DNA of 64,000 nucleotides from Avibacterium volantium (GTDB taxonomy: Bacteria > Pseudomonadota > Gammaproteobacteria > Enterobacterales > Pasteurellaceae), in NCBI RefSeq assembly GCF_900635775.1, contig NZ_LR134167.1, forward strand, positions 1,273,001-1,337,000. Direction: 5' to 3'. Positions within the stretch are counted from its first letter, which is position 1; each line of letters begins with the position of its first letter. Shown here in pieces: positions 7,969-17,230 of the stretch. The notes under the pieces were generated by a model that worked only from the letters and a program-made list of their open reading frames with translations, had not been told where the DNA came from and made no database searches. The position numbers and the translations under genes were made by a program.

Positions 7969-9879
7969 TTAAGCCTGTTTTTTGCTTTGGTGTTTCATAT
8001 AGAACAAAGCAAAAACGGCTGCGATAAGTAAAATAGCCTGAGGCGTTAGGGTTTCAATGTAAGGATAAATGCCGAGCCACGAAATTTCTGGCACATTGGC
8101 AACCAGTGTTGGCTCAAACAGTTTTCCTTCAATCAGTTCTAGCACCGATTTTCCTGCGAAAATAAATGCCATTAAATACATAAAAGAACCAGTAAACATA
8201 AAGAACGGTTTTAGTGGCAACTTCACCACCGAATAACGCATAATCACATAGCAAATAGCAAGTACCACAACGCCCGCCACAATGCCAGCGAATAAATACA
8301 CATAACTCATCGCGTTAGTGGCATCGCCAACCAGTGCATAATAGAACAACACGGTTTCTGCGCCCTCGCGATATACGGCAAGGAAACTGGTGATCCATAA
8401 ACCAATGAGCGATCCGGTACTGAGCGCGGCGGACAGTTTTCCTTCTAAATAGCGTTTCCAATTTTGTGCTTCCACTTTGGAAAGTAGCCAATAGCTCATC
8501 ATAAAGAGCATTACCACGGCAATCATCATCGTGAAACCTTCGAGTAATTCACGGCTTGCCCCCGAATTAGAGAACACCAGTTGGAAAATAGCCGCGGTGA
8601 TAACACTGGCAATCAACGCCACATAGACCGATTGTTTAATTACTGGCAATTTATCTTGATGATTGTTTTTCACTAAATAAGCTACAATCGCTGCCACAAT
8701 CAGCAAGGCTTCTAAGCCCTCACGCAGCATAATTAAGAAGCTATAAAGGAACATTGCCCAATCGCTTTGTTGATTGCCTTGCAACATTTCCACCGCTTTA
8801 TTTAGGTTTTGTGCTAAACCTTGTGCTTGTTGATGCAGTTGTTCAGCGGGCTGATTAGCTTTCATCAGGCTCACTAAGCGAGTGAAGTAGCCCTCAATTT
8901 CTGTTTTAAAATTGCTATCGCGCGAACCAATTTTGTTTTCCATTCCGCTATTTTCAAAAATATCGAAATAAGTATCTTGCACCGCAAGCATCGCTTTTTT
9001 GTTTTCGCCTTTTTCAAACAGGGCAATGGCATTTTTGATCCCCGCATTAACCTGAGTTGCCACCTCGCTCCAGTTTTGCTTATCAGAAAAATCTTGCGAA
9101 TTTTGCACCGCACTTTGCGTTGTTGCCTGTGCCGCTTTGGTGGTTGGCAGTTGCGGGAGCTGTTCTTCAATATCTTGTAACAGAGTGGTGATTTGATAGC
9201 CTAACGCATTAATTTGCTCGGGTTGCTCGCTGAGTTTAATCAAATCGTAAAACTGTTGATTAATGCTCGCCGAAGCCGCGGCGGAACGATTTTTACGAAT
9301 GGACATTTCCATTTCGCTATTTTTATAGCCATCATATTGAGCTTGCTGAATGCGTTTCTTTGCCTGAGCAAATTCCCCTTTTTGATAGTCGCCAATTGCT
9401 TGGGCGAGTAAATCATCAATGATTTTAAAACTTTCTTGCCAATAAGGAGCGATTTCTTCGTGTTGATACACATCGTGTTGCGTGGACGCGTTGAGCTGAT
9501 GCCCTTGCTCTAAAACGGGTAAAACCGCTTGAAGGTCTTGTTTGAGTTGATTGATTTTTGCCTGCACCTCATTCAGCGGTTTCCCCTCACCAATCATTTT
9601 ACGAATTTCCCCAAACATCGCTTCCATTTGGTAGCTTTTTTGTGCGGAAAAGTTAATGCGAATCGGACCCTCTAAATTCTCAAATACTTCAAAATAAGCC
9701 ATTTGCACTTCGGTGCGTGCATCATCAATTTGCTTTTCTTGGTAAAGCTGAGCGGTTTTATCAAGACGGTTTTCAATGTCTTGTACCCATTGTTGATAGT
9801 TTTCAGAAGCGAAGGAGAAAGAAGTAAAAAAGAGTAAAGTTAAGCACAGCAGATAACGACAATAACGCAAAAACACCAT
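7969..9879 (-). CDS. FTR1-family iron permease with N-terminal periplasmic domain
   Basis: A 636-residue permease. A signal peptide (cleaved near FSFASE) leads into a roughly 340-residue periplasmic helical region built of two similar segments (each with an AYFEVFEN/TYFDIFEN motif). The FTR1 membrane domain then runs from about residue 375 to the end, with the iron-binding REGLE motif at 386-390 and a second REGAE around residue 508, both hallmarks of FTR1/EfeU permeases. This architecture matches FetM and the C. jejuni FTR1 next to P19. It is the first gene of the operon and likely moves iron across the inner membrane. An AT-rich stretch upstream might hold a Fur site, but I see no good match. 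Confidence 0.92.
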   Translation of the reverse strand: MVFLRYCRYLLCLTLLFFTSFSFASENYQQWVQDIENRLDKTAQLYQEKQIDDARTEVQMAYFEVFENLEGPIRINFSAQKSYQMEAMFGEIRKMIGEGKPLNEVQAKINQLKQDLQAVLPVLEQGHQLNASTQHDVYQHEEIAPYWQESFKIIDDLLAQAIGDYQKGEFAQAKKRIQQAQYDGYKNSEMEMSIRKNRSAAASASINQQFYDLIKLSEQPEQINALGYQITTLLQDIEEQLPQLPTTKAAQATTQSAVQNSQDFSDKQNWSEVATQVNAGIKNAIALFEKGENKKAMLAVQDTYFDIFENSGMENKIGSRDSNFKTEIEGYFTRLVSLMKANQPAEQLHQQAQGLAQNLNKAVEMLQGNQQSDWAMFLYSFLIMLREGLEALLIVAAIVAYLVKNNHQDKLPVIKQSVYVALIASVITAAIFQLVFSNSGASRELLEGFTMMIAVVMLFMMSYWLLSKVEAQNWKRYLEGKLSAALSTGSLIGLWITSFLAVYREGAETVLFYYALVGDATNAMSYVYLFAGIVAGVVVLAICYVIMRYSVVKLPLKPFFMFTGSFMYLMAFIFAGKSVLELIEGKLFEPTLVANVPEISWLGIYPYIETLTPQAILLIAAVFALFYMKHQSKKQA

Positions 9880-10014
9880 TTTTATTCTCTAATCTAAATA
9901 AAAGTTATTCTTATTTCCGCACTATTATCCGCCTATTAAAATATTTATCAAGTAGAAAAAACAGGCATTTTGCCTTTCTTGATGAAGATCAAGTTCTTGC
10001 TGACGATTAACCTT

Positions 10015-10043
10015 TTGATTTTTATTTGAACTTCCGTTACACT
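10015..10043 (+). promoter_or_regulatory. probable promoter of the thiamine operon
   Basis: TTGATT at 10015-10020 and TACACT at 10038-10043 are separated by 17 bases and lie just before the TPP riboswitch, so transcription would start near 10050 and include the whole aptamer. Confidence 0.6.
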
Positions 10044-10049
10044 GTTTTG

Positions 10050-10126
10050 CATTAGTCGGGGTGCTTATTTAAGCTGAGATGATACCCGTGAACCTGATAC
10101 AGCTAATACTGACGTAGGAAACTAAT
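10050..10126 (+). ncRNA. TPP riboswitch (THI element)
   Basis: The conserved THI-box elements are present in order: GTCGGGGTGC near 10055-10064, CTGAGATGATACCCGTGAAC around 10073-10092, then CTGATACAGCTAATACTG and CGTAGGAAACTA ending about 10124. The 3' arm contains AGGA next to an ATG at 10128, so the aptamer probably controls translation by hiding the ribosome site, as is usual for proteobacterial THI elements. It controls thiZXY downstream. Confidence 0.96.
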
Positions 10127-10127
10127 T

Positions 10128-10202
10128 ATGCAAACGCTTCTTTTCTTATTAAATTCTCACCGCACTTCTTTTATTTTTAACGGCTTTTTTCCATCACGTT
10201 GA
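10128..10202 (+). CDS. 24-codon ORF directly behind the TPP riboswitch
   Basis: The ATG sits exactly where the riboswitch-controlled start codon should be, 4 bases after GGAAACTA, yet it opens only 24 codons (MQTLLFLLNS...FFPSR) ending at a TGA 14 bases before thiZ. The peptide is hydrophobic and resembles nothing I know. It also holds one uptake-signal core. It may be a leader whose translation couples the riboswitch to thiZ, or the remnant of a lost first gene such as tenA. Coding status is uncertain. Confidence 0.4.
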   Translation: MQTLLFLLNSHRTSFIFNGFFPSR

Positions 10203-10216
10203 TTGGTGAATGAACG

Positions 10217-10930
10217 ATGAAAGCCATCGAAATTTCCGATCTTAAACTCAGTTTTGCTGAGCAACCTTTGTTTGAGCATTTTCATTTTAGCGTATTACAA
10301 GGGGAGTGGGTGGCGTTGCTTGGCGCATCAGGCGTGGGGAAATCAACCTTATTGCGTGCTATTGCTGGGTTAGAAAATCAAGCGATTGTGCAAGGGCGTA
10401 TTCAATGTTCTGGCAATATCGCTTGGCTTGCGCAGCAGGATAGTTTGTATCCTTGGCTGTCTATTTTAGATAATGTTCAGCTTTATCAGCATCTTACTCA
10501 TAGCAAAACGAAAAAAACGGAAGAAAAAGCCCGCACTTTATTAAGGGCGGTGAAAATGGAGCAACATTTGCATAAGCCTTGCTATCAGCTTTCTGGTGGA
10601 CAGCGGCAGCGCGTGGCGTTGGCCCGAACGCTAATGCAAGATGCAGAGATTATTTTAATGGACGAACCCTTTTCCGCGTTAGATGCCGTAACTCGCTTGC
10701 AATTACAGCAGCTTTCACATCAGTTATTGGCAGATAAAACCGTGTTGCTTATCACCCACGATCCGCAAGAAGCCTTATTGCTAGCCGATAAAATCTATAT
10801 TTTGCACCAACAACCCGTTCAGCTTTCACCGCACATTTGCCCGCAAGGCAAAGCACCGAGAGATTTTTCGCAAGAGAAATTATGGCAATTACAGCAATAT
10901 TTATTTAAGCAGTTAATGGGGGAACATTAA
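10217..10930 (+). CDS. thiZ: ABC transporter ATP-binding protein, thiamine-precursor importer
   Basis: ATPase of 237 residues from the nitrate/taurine/HMP importer family. Walker A GASGVGKS is at residues 36-43, the signature LSGGQRQR and Walker B IILMDEPF follow, and the His loop is LLITHDP. With the permease and the THI5-like binding protein it forms the ThiXYZ importer, which takes up pyrimidine precursors of thiamine (in Bacillus, formylaminopyrimidine). It is the first full gene after the TPP riboswitch and is joined to thiX by a TAATG overlap. Confidence 0.9.
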   Translation: MKAIEISDLKLSFAEQPLFEHFHFSVLQGEWVALLGASGVGKSTLLRAIAGLENQAIVQGRIQCSGNIAWLAQQDSLYPWLSILDNVQLYQHLTHSKTKKTEEKARTLLRAVKMEQHLHKPCYQLSGGQRQRVALARTLMQDAEIILMDEPFSALDAVTRLQLQQLSHQLLADKTVLLITHDPQEALLLADKIYILHQQPVQLSPHICPQGKAPRDFSQEKLWQLQQYLFKQLMGEH

Positions 10931-11685
10931 TGTTTGCGTGGCAAAGCCTATTTCGAGCATTGATAATGACCTTATTTTTCGCCTTGTGCTGGCAAGGGGC
11001 GATTTCAATTTTTGCGATCCCACATTATTTATTGCCTGAACCTGTTGCCGTGCTAAATGAAGTATCTTCACAATGGGCTTTATTATTTATGCACGCCAAA
11101 ATTACTTTATGGGAAATTTTATTAGGGCTGGTGTTGGGGTTTTTATTTGGTTTGCTTTCTGCTTTATTGTTGGCTTCTTCACAAACACTTTCAGCCTTTT
11201 TATTGCCCATTTTAATTGCTTCGCAGGCGATTCCCGTTTTTGCCATTGCACCATTATTGGTGCTTTGGTTTGGTTATGGCATTGCATCAAAAATTGCGAT
11301 GACCATTTTGATTATTTATTTCCCTGTTACCGCCGCCTGTTATGACGGCTTGCGTAACACCCCAAAGCAATGGTTAGAGCTGGCGCAAACAATGGGAATT
11401 TCATCAAGGCAATTATTATTTAAGGTTCGCTTACCTGCCGCTTTGCCTGCGTTAGCCTCGGGCTTGCGCATTGCGGTTTCTGTTGCCCCCATTGGGGCGA
11501 TTGTGGGGGAATGGGTAGGATCATCACAAGGGCTTGGTTATTTAATGTTGCAAGCCAATGCACGAATTCAAATTAGTTTAATGTTCGCGGCGTTGTTTAT
11601 TTTGGTGGTTATCGCACTCTTGCTGTATTTCGTGATAGATAAATTGCTTCACCGCATTATTCCTTGGGTCTGTCATTTACGTTAG
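10930..11685 (+). CDS. thiX: ABC transporter permease, thiamine-precursor importer
   Basis: A 251-residue inner-membrane permease of the BPD_transp_1 type with about six helices and the EAA loop (ELAQTMGISSRQLLFKVRLPAALP), which docks to the ATPase. Its ATG overlaps the thiZ stop codon by one base, and the thiY ribosome site starts within its last codons, so thiZXY is a tightly packed operon under the TPP riboswitch. Family members import pyrimidine compounds. Confidence 0.9.
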   Translation: MFAWQSLFRALIMTLFFALCWQGAISIFAIPHYLLPEPVAVLNEVSSQWALLFMHAKITLWEILLGLVLGFLFGLLSALLLASSQTLSAFLLPILIASQAIPVFAIAPLLVLWFGYGIASKIAMTILIIYFPVTAACYDGLRNTPKQWLELAQTMGISSRQLLFKVRLPAALPALASGLRIAVSVAPIGAIVGEWVGSSQGLGYLMLQANARIQISLMFAALFILVVIALLLYFVIDKLLHRIIPWVCHLR

Positions 11686-11693
11686 GAGAAAAA

Positions 11694-12638
11694 ATGAAAA
11701 AACAATGGTATTTATGCAGTTTAATTTTCGCTTTAGGTATGAGCATTAGCGCGCAAGCTAAAGAAAAATTAACCTTATTGCTGGATTGGTTTGTCAACCC
11801 AGATCACGCTGCCATTATTGTGGCGCAGCAAAAAGGCTTTTTTGCGGAAAATGGGTTGCAGGTTGAGATTATCGAGCCTGCTGATCCTTCAATGCCGCCT
11901 AAATTAGTGGCAGCAGGGCAGGCAGATTTAGCGGTGGATTATCAGCCACAGCTGCAAATGCAAGTGGCAGAGGGTTTGCCGCTGGTGCGTGTTGGCACCT
12001 TAATTTCAACGCCGTTAAATAGCCTTGTGGTGCTAAAAGATAGCGGTATTGAACAAATTGCCGATTTAAAAGGGAAAAAGATCGGCTATTCCGTGAGCGG
12101 TTTTGAAGATGCGTTACTTGGCGCAATGCTGAAATCTGCCCACCTTTCTTTAAATGATGTGGAATTAGTGAACGTCAATTGGTCGCTTTCTCCCGCATTA
12201 TTTAGCGGACAAGTCGATGCGGTAATCGGCGCATTTCGTAATTTTGAGCTAAATCAGATGGCGATAGAAAAGAAACCGGGCAAGGCGTTTTATCCAGAAG
12301 AACAGGGCGTGCCAATGTATGATGAATTGATTGTCGTGGCCAATAAAAATCAGCTTCCTGCGAAAAAAATTCGTGCATTTTTGACCGCACTTGAACAAGC
12401 CAGCGTTTATATCTTAAACCACCCACAACAAAGTTGGCAGGCGTTTGTGAGCTATAAACCGCAAGATTTAGACAACGAACTCAATCGCTTGGCTTGGCGT
12501 GATACCTTGCCACGTTTAAGTTTACGCCCAAGCGCTTTAGATAACGCTCGTTATGAGAAAATGGCACAATTTATGCAACAACAAGGCCTGATTAAGCAGA
12601 TTCCTAAATTGTCTGATTATGCCATTCAAGTGGAATAA
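11694..12638 (+). CDS. thiY: thiamine-precursor (HMP-type) substrate-binding protein
   Basis: A 314-residue periplasmic protein with a signal peptide ending at AQA (start MKKQWYLCS, cut before KEKL). It belongs to the THI5/NMT1 family: the early segment LDWFVNPDHAAIIVA and the middle segment GYSVSGFEDALLGAM are characteristic. It presents a pyrimidine precursor of thiamine to ThiXZ. The ATG at 11694 is selected over one at 11664 because AGGAG lies just before it and the signal peptide follows directly. Control is by the upstream TPP riboswitch. Confidence 0.92.
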   Translation: MKKQWYLCSLIFALGMSISAQAKEKLTLLLDWFVNPDHAAIIVAQQKGFFAENGLQVEIIEPADPSMPPKLVAAGQADLAVDYQPQLQMQVAEGLPLVRVGTLISTPLNSLVVLKDSGIEQIADLKGKKIGYSVSGFEDALLGAMLKSAHLSLNDVELVNVNWSLSPALFSGQVDAVIGAFRNFELNQMAIEKKPGKAFYPEEQGVPMYDELIVVANKNQLPAKKIRAFLTALEQASVYILNHPQQSWQAFVSYKPQDLDNELNRLAWRDTLPRLSLRPSALDNARYEKMAQFMQQQGLIKQIPKLSDYAIQVE

Positions 12639-12652
12639 GAAATAGGGTTGGT

Positions 12653-12684
12653 AAAAAGTGCGGTGAAAAATACCGCACTTTTTT
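12653..12684. terminator. uptake-signal pair terminator between convergent genes
   Basis: AAAAAGTGCGGT (12653-12664) pairs with ACCGCACTTTTT (12672-12683), giving a 12 bp stem with a 7-base loop. It ends the thiZXY operon and overlaps the stop codon of the opposite phosphatase gene. Confidence 0.85.
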
Positions 12685-13330
12685 ATGCACAAATCTCAGG
12701 AATTTGAGCTAGCTGTTCTAGTTGATAATCCGCTAATGCCCAACGTGGATCCTTGCGTTCAACGGGAGCTGGGATAACAGCGCAGCGCATTGAAGCGGCT
12801 TTTACCGCAGTCATTCCTAACACGGAATCTTCAACGCCTAAACAGGCTTGGGATTCAACACCTAATTGTTGTGCCGCGTGTAAATAAACCTGCGGGTGCG
12901 GTTTGTTGTAATCTAATTCTGTGGCTGATGAGAGATACTGGAAATAAGACGCAATGCCGCAGCGTTCGGTGATTTGTTCCAATAAATAACGTGGCGAAGC
13001 GGAAGCAACCGCCAGCTTACAACCAAGTGCGGTGAGTTTTTCAAGGGTTTCTGGCACATTTGGCATTAACGGCTTATTTTCTAAAATCATTGAAATGGCG
13101 CAGTCATTCATTCGTTTGACCATTTCTTCAACAGGAACAGGCATTTGTTGATAGCGTTGATAAACGGTTTTGACAATGCCAAGAGCTGGCATTCCCGTGA
13201 GTTCTTGCATTTCTTGCAAGCTAACAGGAATACCAATTTGCCCAAATACTTCCACGCCCGCTTGTTTCCAAAAAGGTTCGGAATCAATCAGAACACCGTC
13301 CATATCGAAGATTACTGCTTGAAATTTCAT
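12683..13330 (-). CDS. hxpB: HAD-family sugar phosphatase (hexitol phosphatase/YniC-like)
   Basis: A 215-residue haloacid dehalogenase phosphatase. The catalytic motif FDMDGVL places Asp at residues 9 and 11; motif II Ser/Thr (AVASASPR) and the late GVEDSVLGM acidic motif are present, with a cap domain between motifs I and II. It is closest in plan to E. coli YniC/HxpB, which dephosphorylates 2-deoxyglucose 6-phosphate and hexitol phosphates. Its ATG overlaps the stop of the fructosamine-kinase-like gene (ATGA), the same yniA-yniC type of pairing seen in E. coli. Confidence 0.85.
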   Translation of the reverse strand: MKFQAVIFDMDGVLIDSEPFWKQAGVEVFGQIGIPVSLQEMQELTGMPALGIVKTVYQRYQQMPVPVEEMVKRMNDCAISMILENKPLMPNVPETLEKLTALGCKLAVASASPRYLLEQITERCGIASYFQYLSSATELDYNKPHPQVYLHAAQQLGVESQACLGVEDSVLGMTAVKAASMRCAVIPAPVERKDPRWALADYQLEQLAQIPEICA

Positions 13331-14196
13331 AGATTCCCCTTGAGTATTTTTTCAATGATCGCGTTGGTGAGCGCCACATAATGAGCAGAAAAGCGATGAC
13401 TAAAATTTAACAAATAATAAAGCTGATAAAGCGGTTTGCGTTGCGCATAGCCTTCGTCAATCGGCAAAGTGCGGTGATAATTTTGATAGAATGTTTCAGG
13501 AAACGGTTGGAATAATTCACTAAATGCCAGATCACACTCGTGATCACCCCAGTAACAGGCAGGATCGTAAGTAAAAGGTTGACCATTTGCCACAGCACAG
13601 TTTTCAATCCAAAGATTGCCGTGCAACAAGGCCGGTTTTGGCTGATGTTTAGCTAGCCCTTTGGCGACAACGGCGACTAATTTATCAATATCAGTAAACG
13701 CTAAACCTTTCTCTTTACAGATCTGTAATTGCCAGCCAATACGTTGTTCGCTGAAAAATTTCGCCCAATTATCCGACCAACCATTTGGCTGATAAACCGG
13801 CCCAAGCCAAGTGTCAAAATCGAGCCCATAATGCTCGGCATTGCCCCATTGGTGCAAGTTGGCTAATTGCGTGCCAAATTGTGCCATTGATTGCGCGTTA
13901 GGTTCGCTGAAAGGAAGAGCTTCGAGCAGTAAAAAACTGTGGTTTTGTGAACAGCCTACGCCGTAAACTTGCGGTACTTGAATCGTCCCTGTTTTGGCTA
14001 GTAATTCCAGCTGATCGGCTTCGGCACGAAACATAGAGCGGTAGGATTTTTCATTAATTTTCACAAAAACGGGCTGGATTCCATCATCAATAATCCAAGC
14101 TTCGTGCATTTCGCCAGTATGCACTTTGCGTTTTTGCTTGATAAAATAATATGCACCAAGATGTTCGGCTAAAACTTGAGAAATTGATTTCCACAT
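13327..14196 (-). CDS. fructosamine kinase-like protein (YniA) with altered HGD motif
   Basis: A 289-residue protein of the fructosamine-3-kinase/aminoglycoside phosphotransferase fold (PF03881). The segments TGEMHEAWII, EADQLELL, LHQWG, FFSEQRIGWQLQ and YDPACYWGDHECDLA follow the family closely. The kinase motif normally read as HGDLW is here HGNLW (codon AAT), so the usual catalytic Asp is Asn; the metal-binding DPACYWGD motif is intact. The ATG at 14196 is preferred because GGGGGGAC precedes it and family proteins start with MW. It may still be active, or may have lost phosphotransfer. It is translationally coupled to the downstream sugar phosphatase gene. Confidence 0.82.
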   Translation of the reverse strand: MWKSISQVLAEHLGAYYFIKQKRKVHTGEMHEAWIIDDGIQPVFVKINEKSYRSMFRAEADQLELLAKTGTIQVPQVYGVGCSQNHSFLLLEALPFSEPNAQSMAQFGTQLANLHQWGNAEHYGLDFDTWLGPVYQPNGWSDNWAKFFSEQRIGWQLQICKEKGLAFTDIDKLVAVVAKGLAKHQPKPALLHGNLWIENCAVANGQPFTYDPACYWGDHECDLAFSELFQPFPETFYQNYHRTLPIDEGYAQRKPLYQLYYLLNFSHRFSAHYVALTNAIIEKILKGNL

Positions 14197-14348
14197 AAGT
14201 CCCCCCATATTCAACTTGCGCCACGCCTTGATCATAAAGGAAATGGGCAAAATAATCTGTGATGAACTTCAAGTTTTTTATTTGCGGAGAGAAAAATTTG
14301 CGGTAAGGTAGCGTCTATTCGCTTAAATTGTTTAGTAGGAAGCAAAAA

Positions 14349-14999
14349 ATGAAATTATACGTTTATGATCATTGTCCATTCTGCGTGCGTGCCAGAATGA
14401 TTTTTGGCTTGAAAAATTTGCCAGTGGAAGAGCAAGTGTTATTGAGTGATGACGAAGCCACGCCAGTCGCACTCATCGGCAAAAAAATGGCACCAATTTT
14501 GATTAAAGAAGACGGCACGGCAATGCCAGAAAGTTTGGATATTGTCCATTATGTGGATCAAAATTATGGTGATCTGTTGTTGCCAGATGATGATGTGCGT
14601 AGCGATCTGCAAGCGTGGATGCAGGCAGTGAGCCGTTATTATAACCATCTTTTATTACCGCGTTTTGTGAAATTAGGCTTACCTGAATTTGCTACCCAAA
14701 GTGCGGTGGATTATTTCGTTAAAAAGAAAACGGAAAGTATTGGTGATTTCGCCGAAAATCTGGCAAATTCTGCCCAATATATCGAAAAATTACAGCAAGA
14801 TTTCACCGCACTTGAGTATTTGATTTTGTCAGAAAATGGCGCAAATGATCAGCTTTCTATGGAAGATATTTTGCTTTTCCCAATGCTGCGTAATCTCACT
14901 TGTGTGAAAGGGCTGAATTTCCCGCCGAAAACACGGGCTTATGTGGAAACAATGGCGAAATTAGCTCAAGTGGAATTATATTTCGATAAAGCGGTTTAA
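14349..14999 (+). CDS. grxB: glutaredoxin 2
   Basis: A 216-residue glutaredoxin of the GrxB type, a glutathione-dependent disulfide reductase with a GST-like fold. The redox motif CPFC is at residues 9-12, the thioredoxin domain covers about 1-75 and an all-helical domain fills the rest, equal in length to E. coli Grx2 (215). The ATG at 14349 follows AGGAAGC; the frame continues upstream to 14328 without family similarity. It appears to be transcribed alone. Confidence 0.93.
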   Translation: MKLYVYDHCPFCVRARMIFGLKNLPVEEQVLLSDDEATPVALIGKKMAPILIKEDGTAMPESLDIVHYVDQNYGDLLLPDDDVRSDLQAWMQAVSRYYNHLLLPRFVKLGLPEFATQSAVDYFVKKKTESIGDFAENLANSAQYIEKLQQDFTALEYLILSENGANDQLSMEDILLFPMLRNLTCVKGLNFPPKTRAYVETMAKLAQVELYFDKAV

Positions 15000-15083
15000 C
15001 CCACAAAAAGCCCGGTAAAATGGGGCAGAAAGTTGGTTTTCAGCGCAAAATAGCGTATGATCGCAAGCTTGCATCGAAAGTCA

Positions 15084-15111
15084 TTGCAAAAGCAATTCGA
15101 TAACCTATAAA
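15084..15111 (+). promoter_or_regulatory. candidate thrS promoter
   Basis: TTGCAA at 15084-15089 and TATAAA at 15106-15111 are separated by 16 bases, about 115 bases before thrS. The 227 bases between grxB and thrS also hold a small palindrome (GCAAGCTTGC near 15063) of unknown use. A tRNA-like operator as in E. coli thrS was not recognised. Confidence 0.45.
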
Positions 15112-15226
15112 GCACGGTGCGAAAAATACATTGTAGGTATAACAAAGTGCGGTGCTTTTTTACTTTATTTTTATTTTAATCAACAAGTTACCTCTCGTAT
15201 GGGTAACCACTGTATAAGGATTTAAT

Positions 15227-17167
15227 ATGCCAATTATTACTTTACCCGATGGCTCACAGCGCCAATTTGATAAACCCGTTACTGTGCTTGAAGTGGCACA
15301 GGATATTGGTGCAGGTTTAGCCAAGGCGACCATCGCTGGGCGTGTGAACGGTGAACGCCGTGATGCGTGCGATCTGATTGATCAAGATGCCAATTTAGAA
15401 ATCATCACCGCAAAAGATGAAGACGGATTAGAAATTATTCGCCACTCTTGCGCGCATTTATTAGGACACGCGATTAAACAGCTTTTCCCTGATGTGAAAA
15501 TGGCGATCGGGCCAACCATTGAAAACGGTTTCTATTATGACGTGGATTTAGACCGCTCTTTAACGCAAGAAGATCTTGATGCCATTGAAAAAAGAATGCA
15601 CGAGCTGGCAAAAACCAACTATGACGTGGTGAAAAAACGAGTAAGTTGGCAAGAAGCAAGAGATACGTTTGAACAGCGCGGTGAGCCGTATAAAATGGCA
15701 ATTTTAGATGAAAACATCGAAAAAACCGCAACGCCAGCGCTTTATCATCACCAAGAATATATTGATATGTGTCGTGGGCCGCACGTGCCAAATATGCGTT
15801 TTTGTCATAACTTTAAATTACAAAAAGTGGCGGGTGCATACTGGCGTGGCGACAGCAAAAACAAGATGTTACAGCGTATTTACGGCACAGCGTGGGCGGA
15901 TAAAAAACAATTGGCGGCCTATTTGCAACGTTTAGAAGAAGCGGCAAAACGCGATCACCGTAAAATTGGTAAAGCCCTTGATCTTTATCATATGCAAGAA
16001 GAAGCACCAGGGATGGTGTTCTGGCACAATGACGGTTGGACGATTTTCCGTGAGCTTGAAACCTTCGTGCGTACCAAATTAAAAGAGTACGATTATCAAG
16101 AAGTAAAAGGCCCATTTATGATGGATCGTGTGTTATGGGAAAAAACAGGCCACTGGCAAAACTACGGTGATTTAATGTTTACGACTTCATCAGAAAACCG
16201 TGAATATGCTATTAAGCCAATGAACTGCCCTGGACACGTGCAAATTTTTAACCAAGGCTTGAAATCTTATCGCGATCTGCCAATTCGTATGGCGGAATTT
16301 GGTTCGTGCCACCGTAATGAGCCATCAGGTTCATTGCACGGTTTAATGCGTGTACGCGGTTTTACTCAAGATGATGCGCATATTTTCTGTACCGAAGATC
16401 AAATTGAAAGCGAAGTAACTAGTTGTATCCGTATGGTTTACGATATTTACAGCACCTTTGGTTTCAACAATATTCAAGTAAAACTTTCTACTCGTCCAGA
16501 AAAACGCATCGGTTCTGATGAAATGTGGGACAGAGCAGAGCAAGGCTTAGCCAACGCCTTAAAACACAATGGCTTAGAATACGAAATTCAAGAGGGCGAA
16601 GGGGCATTCTATGGGCCGAAAATTGAATTTGCCTTGCGTGATAGCCTTGATCGTGAATGGCAATGTGGCACAATCCAGCTTGATTTCGCCTTACCGGGTC
16701 GTTTAAATGCCTCTTATGTGGCAGAAGACAATGATCGCAAAACGCCAGTGATGATCCACCGTGCGATTTTAGGTTCATTAGAGCGTTTTATCGGTATTAT
16801 TACCGAAGATTACGCTGGCTTCTTCCCACCTTGGCTTGCACCAACCCAAGCGGTGGTGATGAACATTACCGACAGCCAAGCGGATTATGTGAAAGACGTG
16901 GTGAAAGCTCTTTCTGACGCAGGCTTGCGTGCCAAAGCGGATTTACGCAATGAAAAAATCGGCTTTAAAATCCGTGAACACACCTTAAAACGCGTACCTT
17001 ATATGTTAGTTTGTGGCGATAAAGAAATTGCCGAGGGCAAAATCGCCGTGCGTACTCGTAAAGGCGCTGATTTAGGCACGTTCACCGTGGCAGAATTCAC
17101 TGAAATTCTGAAAAACCAAGTGAAAAACCGCGAGTTAAAATTGCTAGGTGAGCTTGGACAAGATTAA
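15227..17167 (+). CDS. thrS: threonine--tRNA ligase
   Basis: A 646-residue class II aminoacyl-tRNA synthetase that charges tRNA-Thr and edits mischarged serine. In order it has a TGS domain (1-61), an editing domain with the [10 protein letters not shown] motif, the catalytic core with zinc-ligand Cys in MNCPGH, class II motif 2 ([11 protein letters not shown]), motif 3 ([14 protein letters not shown]) and the C-terminal anticodon-binding domain (from about 535). Length matches the E. coli enzyme (642). It is followed by its own terminator and seems monocistronic here; infC is not adjacent. Confidence 0.98.
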   Translation: MPIITLPDGSQRQFDKPVTVLEVAQDIGAGLAKATIAGRVNGERRDACDLIDQDANLEIITAKDEDGLEIIRHSCAHLLGHAIKQLFPDVKMAIGPTIENGFYYDVDLDRSLTQEDLDAIEKRMHELAKTNYDVVKKRVSWQEARDTFEQRGEPYKMAILDENIEKTATPALYHHQEYIDMCRGPHVPNMRFCHNFKLQKVAGAYWRGDSKNKMLQRIYGTAWADKKQLAAYLQRLEEAAKRDHRKIGKALDLYHMQEEAPGMVFWHNDGWTIFRELETFVRTKLKEYDYQEVKGPFMMDRVLWEKTGHWQNYGDLMFTTSSENREYAIKPMNCPGHVQIFNQGLKSYRDLPIRMAEFGSCHRNEPSGSLHGLMRVRGFTQDDAHIFCTEDQIESEVTSCIRMVYDIYSTFGFNNIQVKLSTRPEKRIGSDEMWDRAEQGLANALKHNGLEYEIQEGEGAFYGPKIEFALRDSLDREWQCGTIQLDFALPGRLNASYVAEDNDRKTPVMIHRAILGSLERFIGIITEDYAGFFPPWLAPTQAVVMNITDSQADYVKDVVKALSDAGLRAKADLRNEKIGFKIREHTLKRVPYMLVCGDKEIAEGKIAVRTRKGADLGTFTVAEFTEILKNQVKNRELKLLGELGQD

Positions 17168-17183
17168 TTCACAAAAAAATAAG

Positions 17184-17213
17184 AAAGCGAGCTAAATGCT
17201 CGCTTTTATTTTG
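17184..17213 (+). terminator. thrS terminator
   Basis: Stem AAAGCGAGC (17184-17192) / GCTCGCTTT (17198-17206), loop TAAAT, then TATTTTG. Good intrinsic terminator 17 bases after thrS. Confidence 0.85.
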
Positions 17214-17230
17214 TAATAAGAAAACTACCG

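Noticed and set aside
9890..9960. Possible Fur box upstream of the FTR1 operon
   Set aside because: AT-rich, but only weak agreement with the consensus and no convincing dyad; not listed as a site.
15060..15160. tRNA-like operator or attenuator in the thrS leader
   Set aside because: A small palindrome and an AAAGCAC/GTGCTTT pairing exist, but no anticodon-like arm was found and the stem overlaps the putative promoter.
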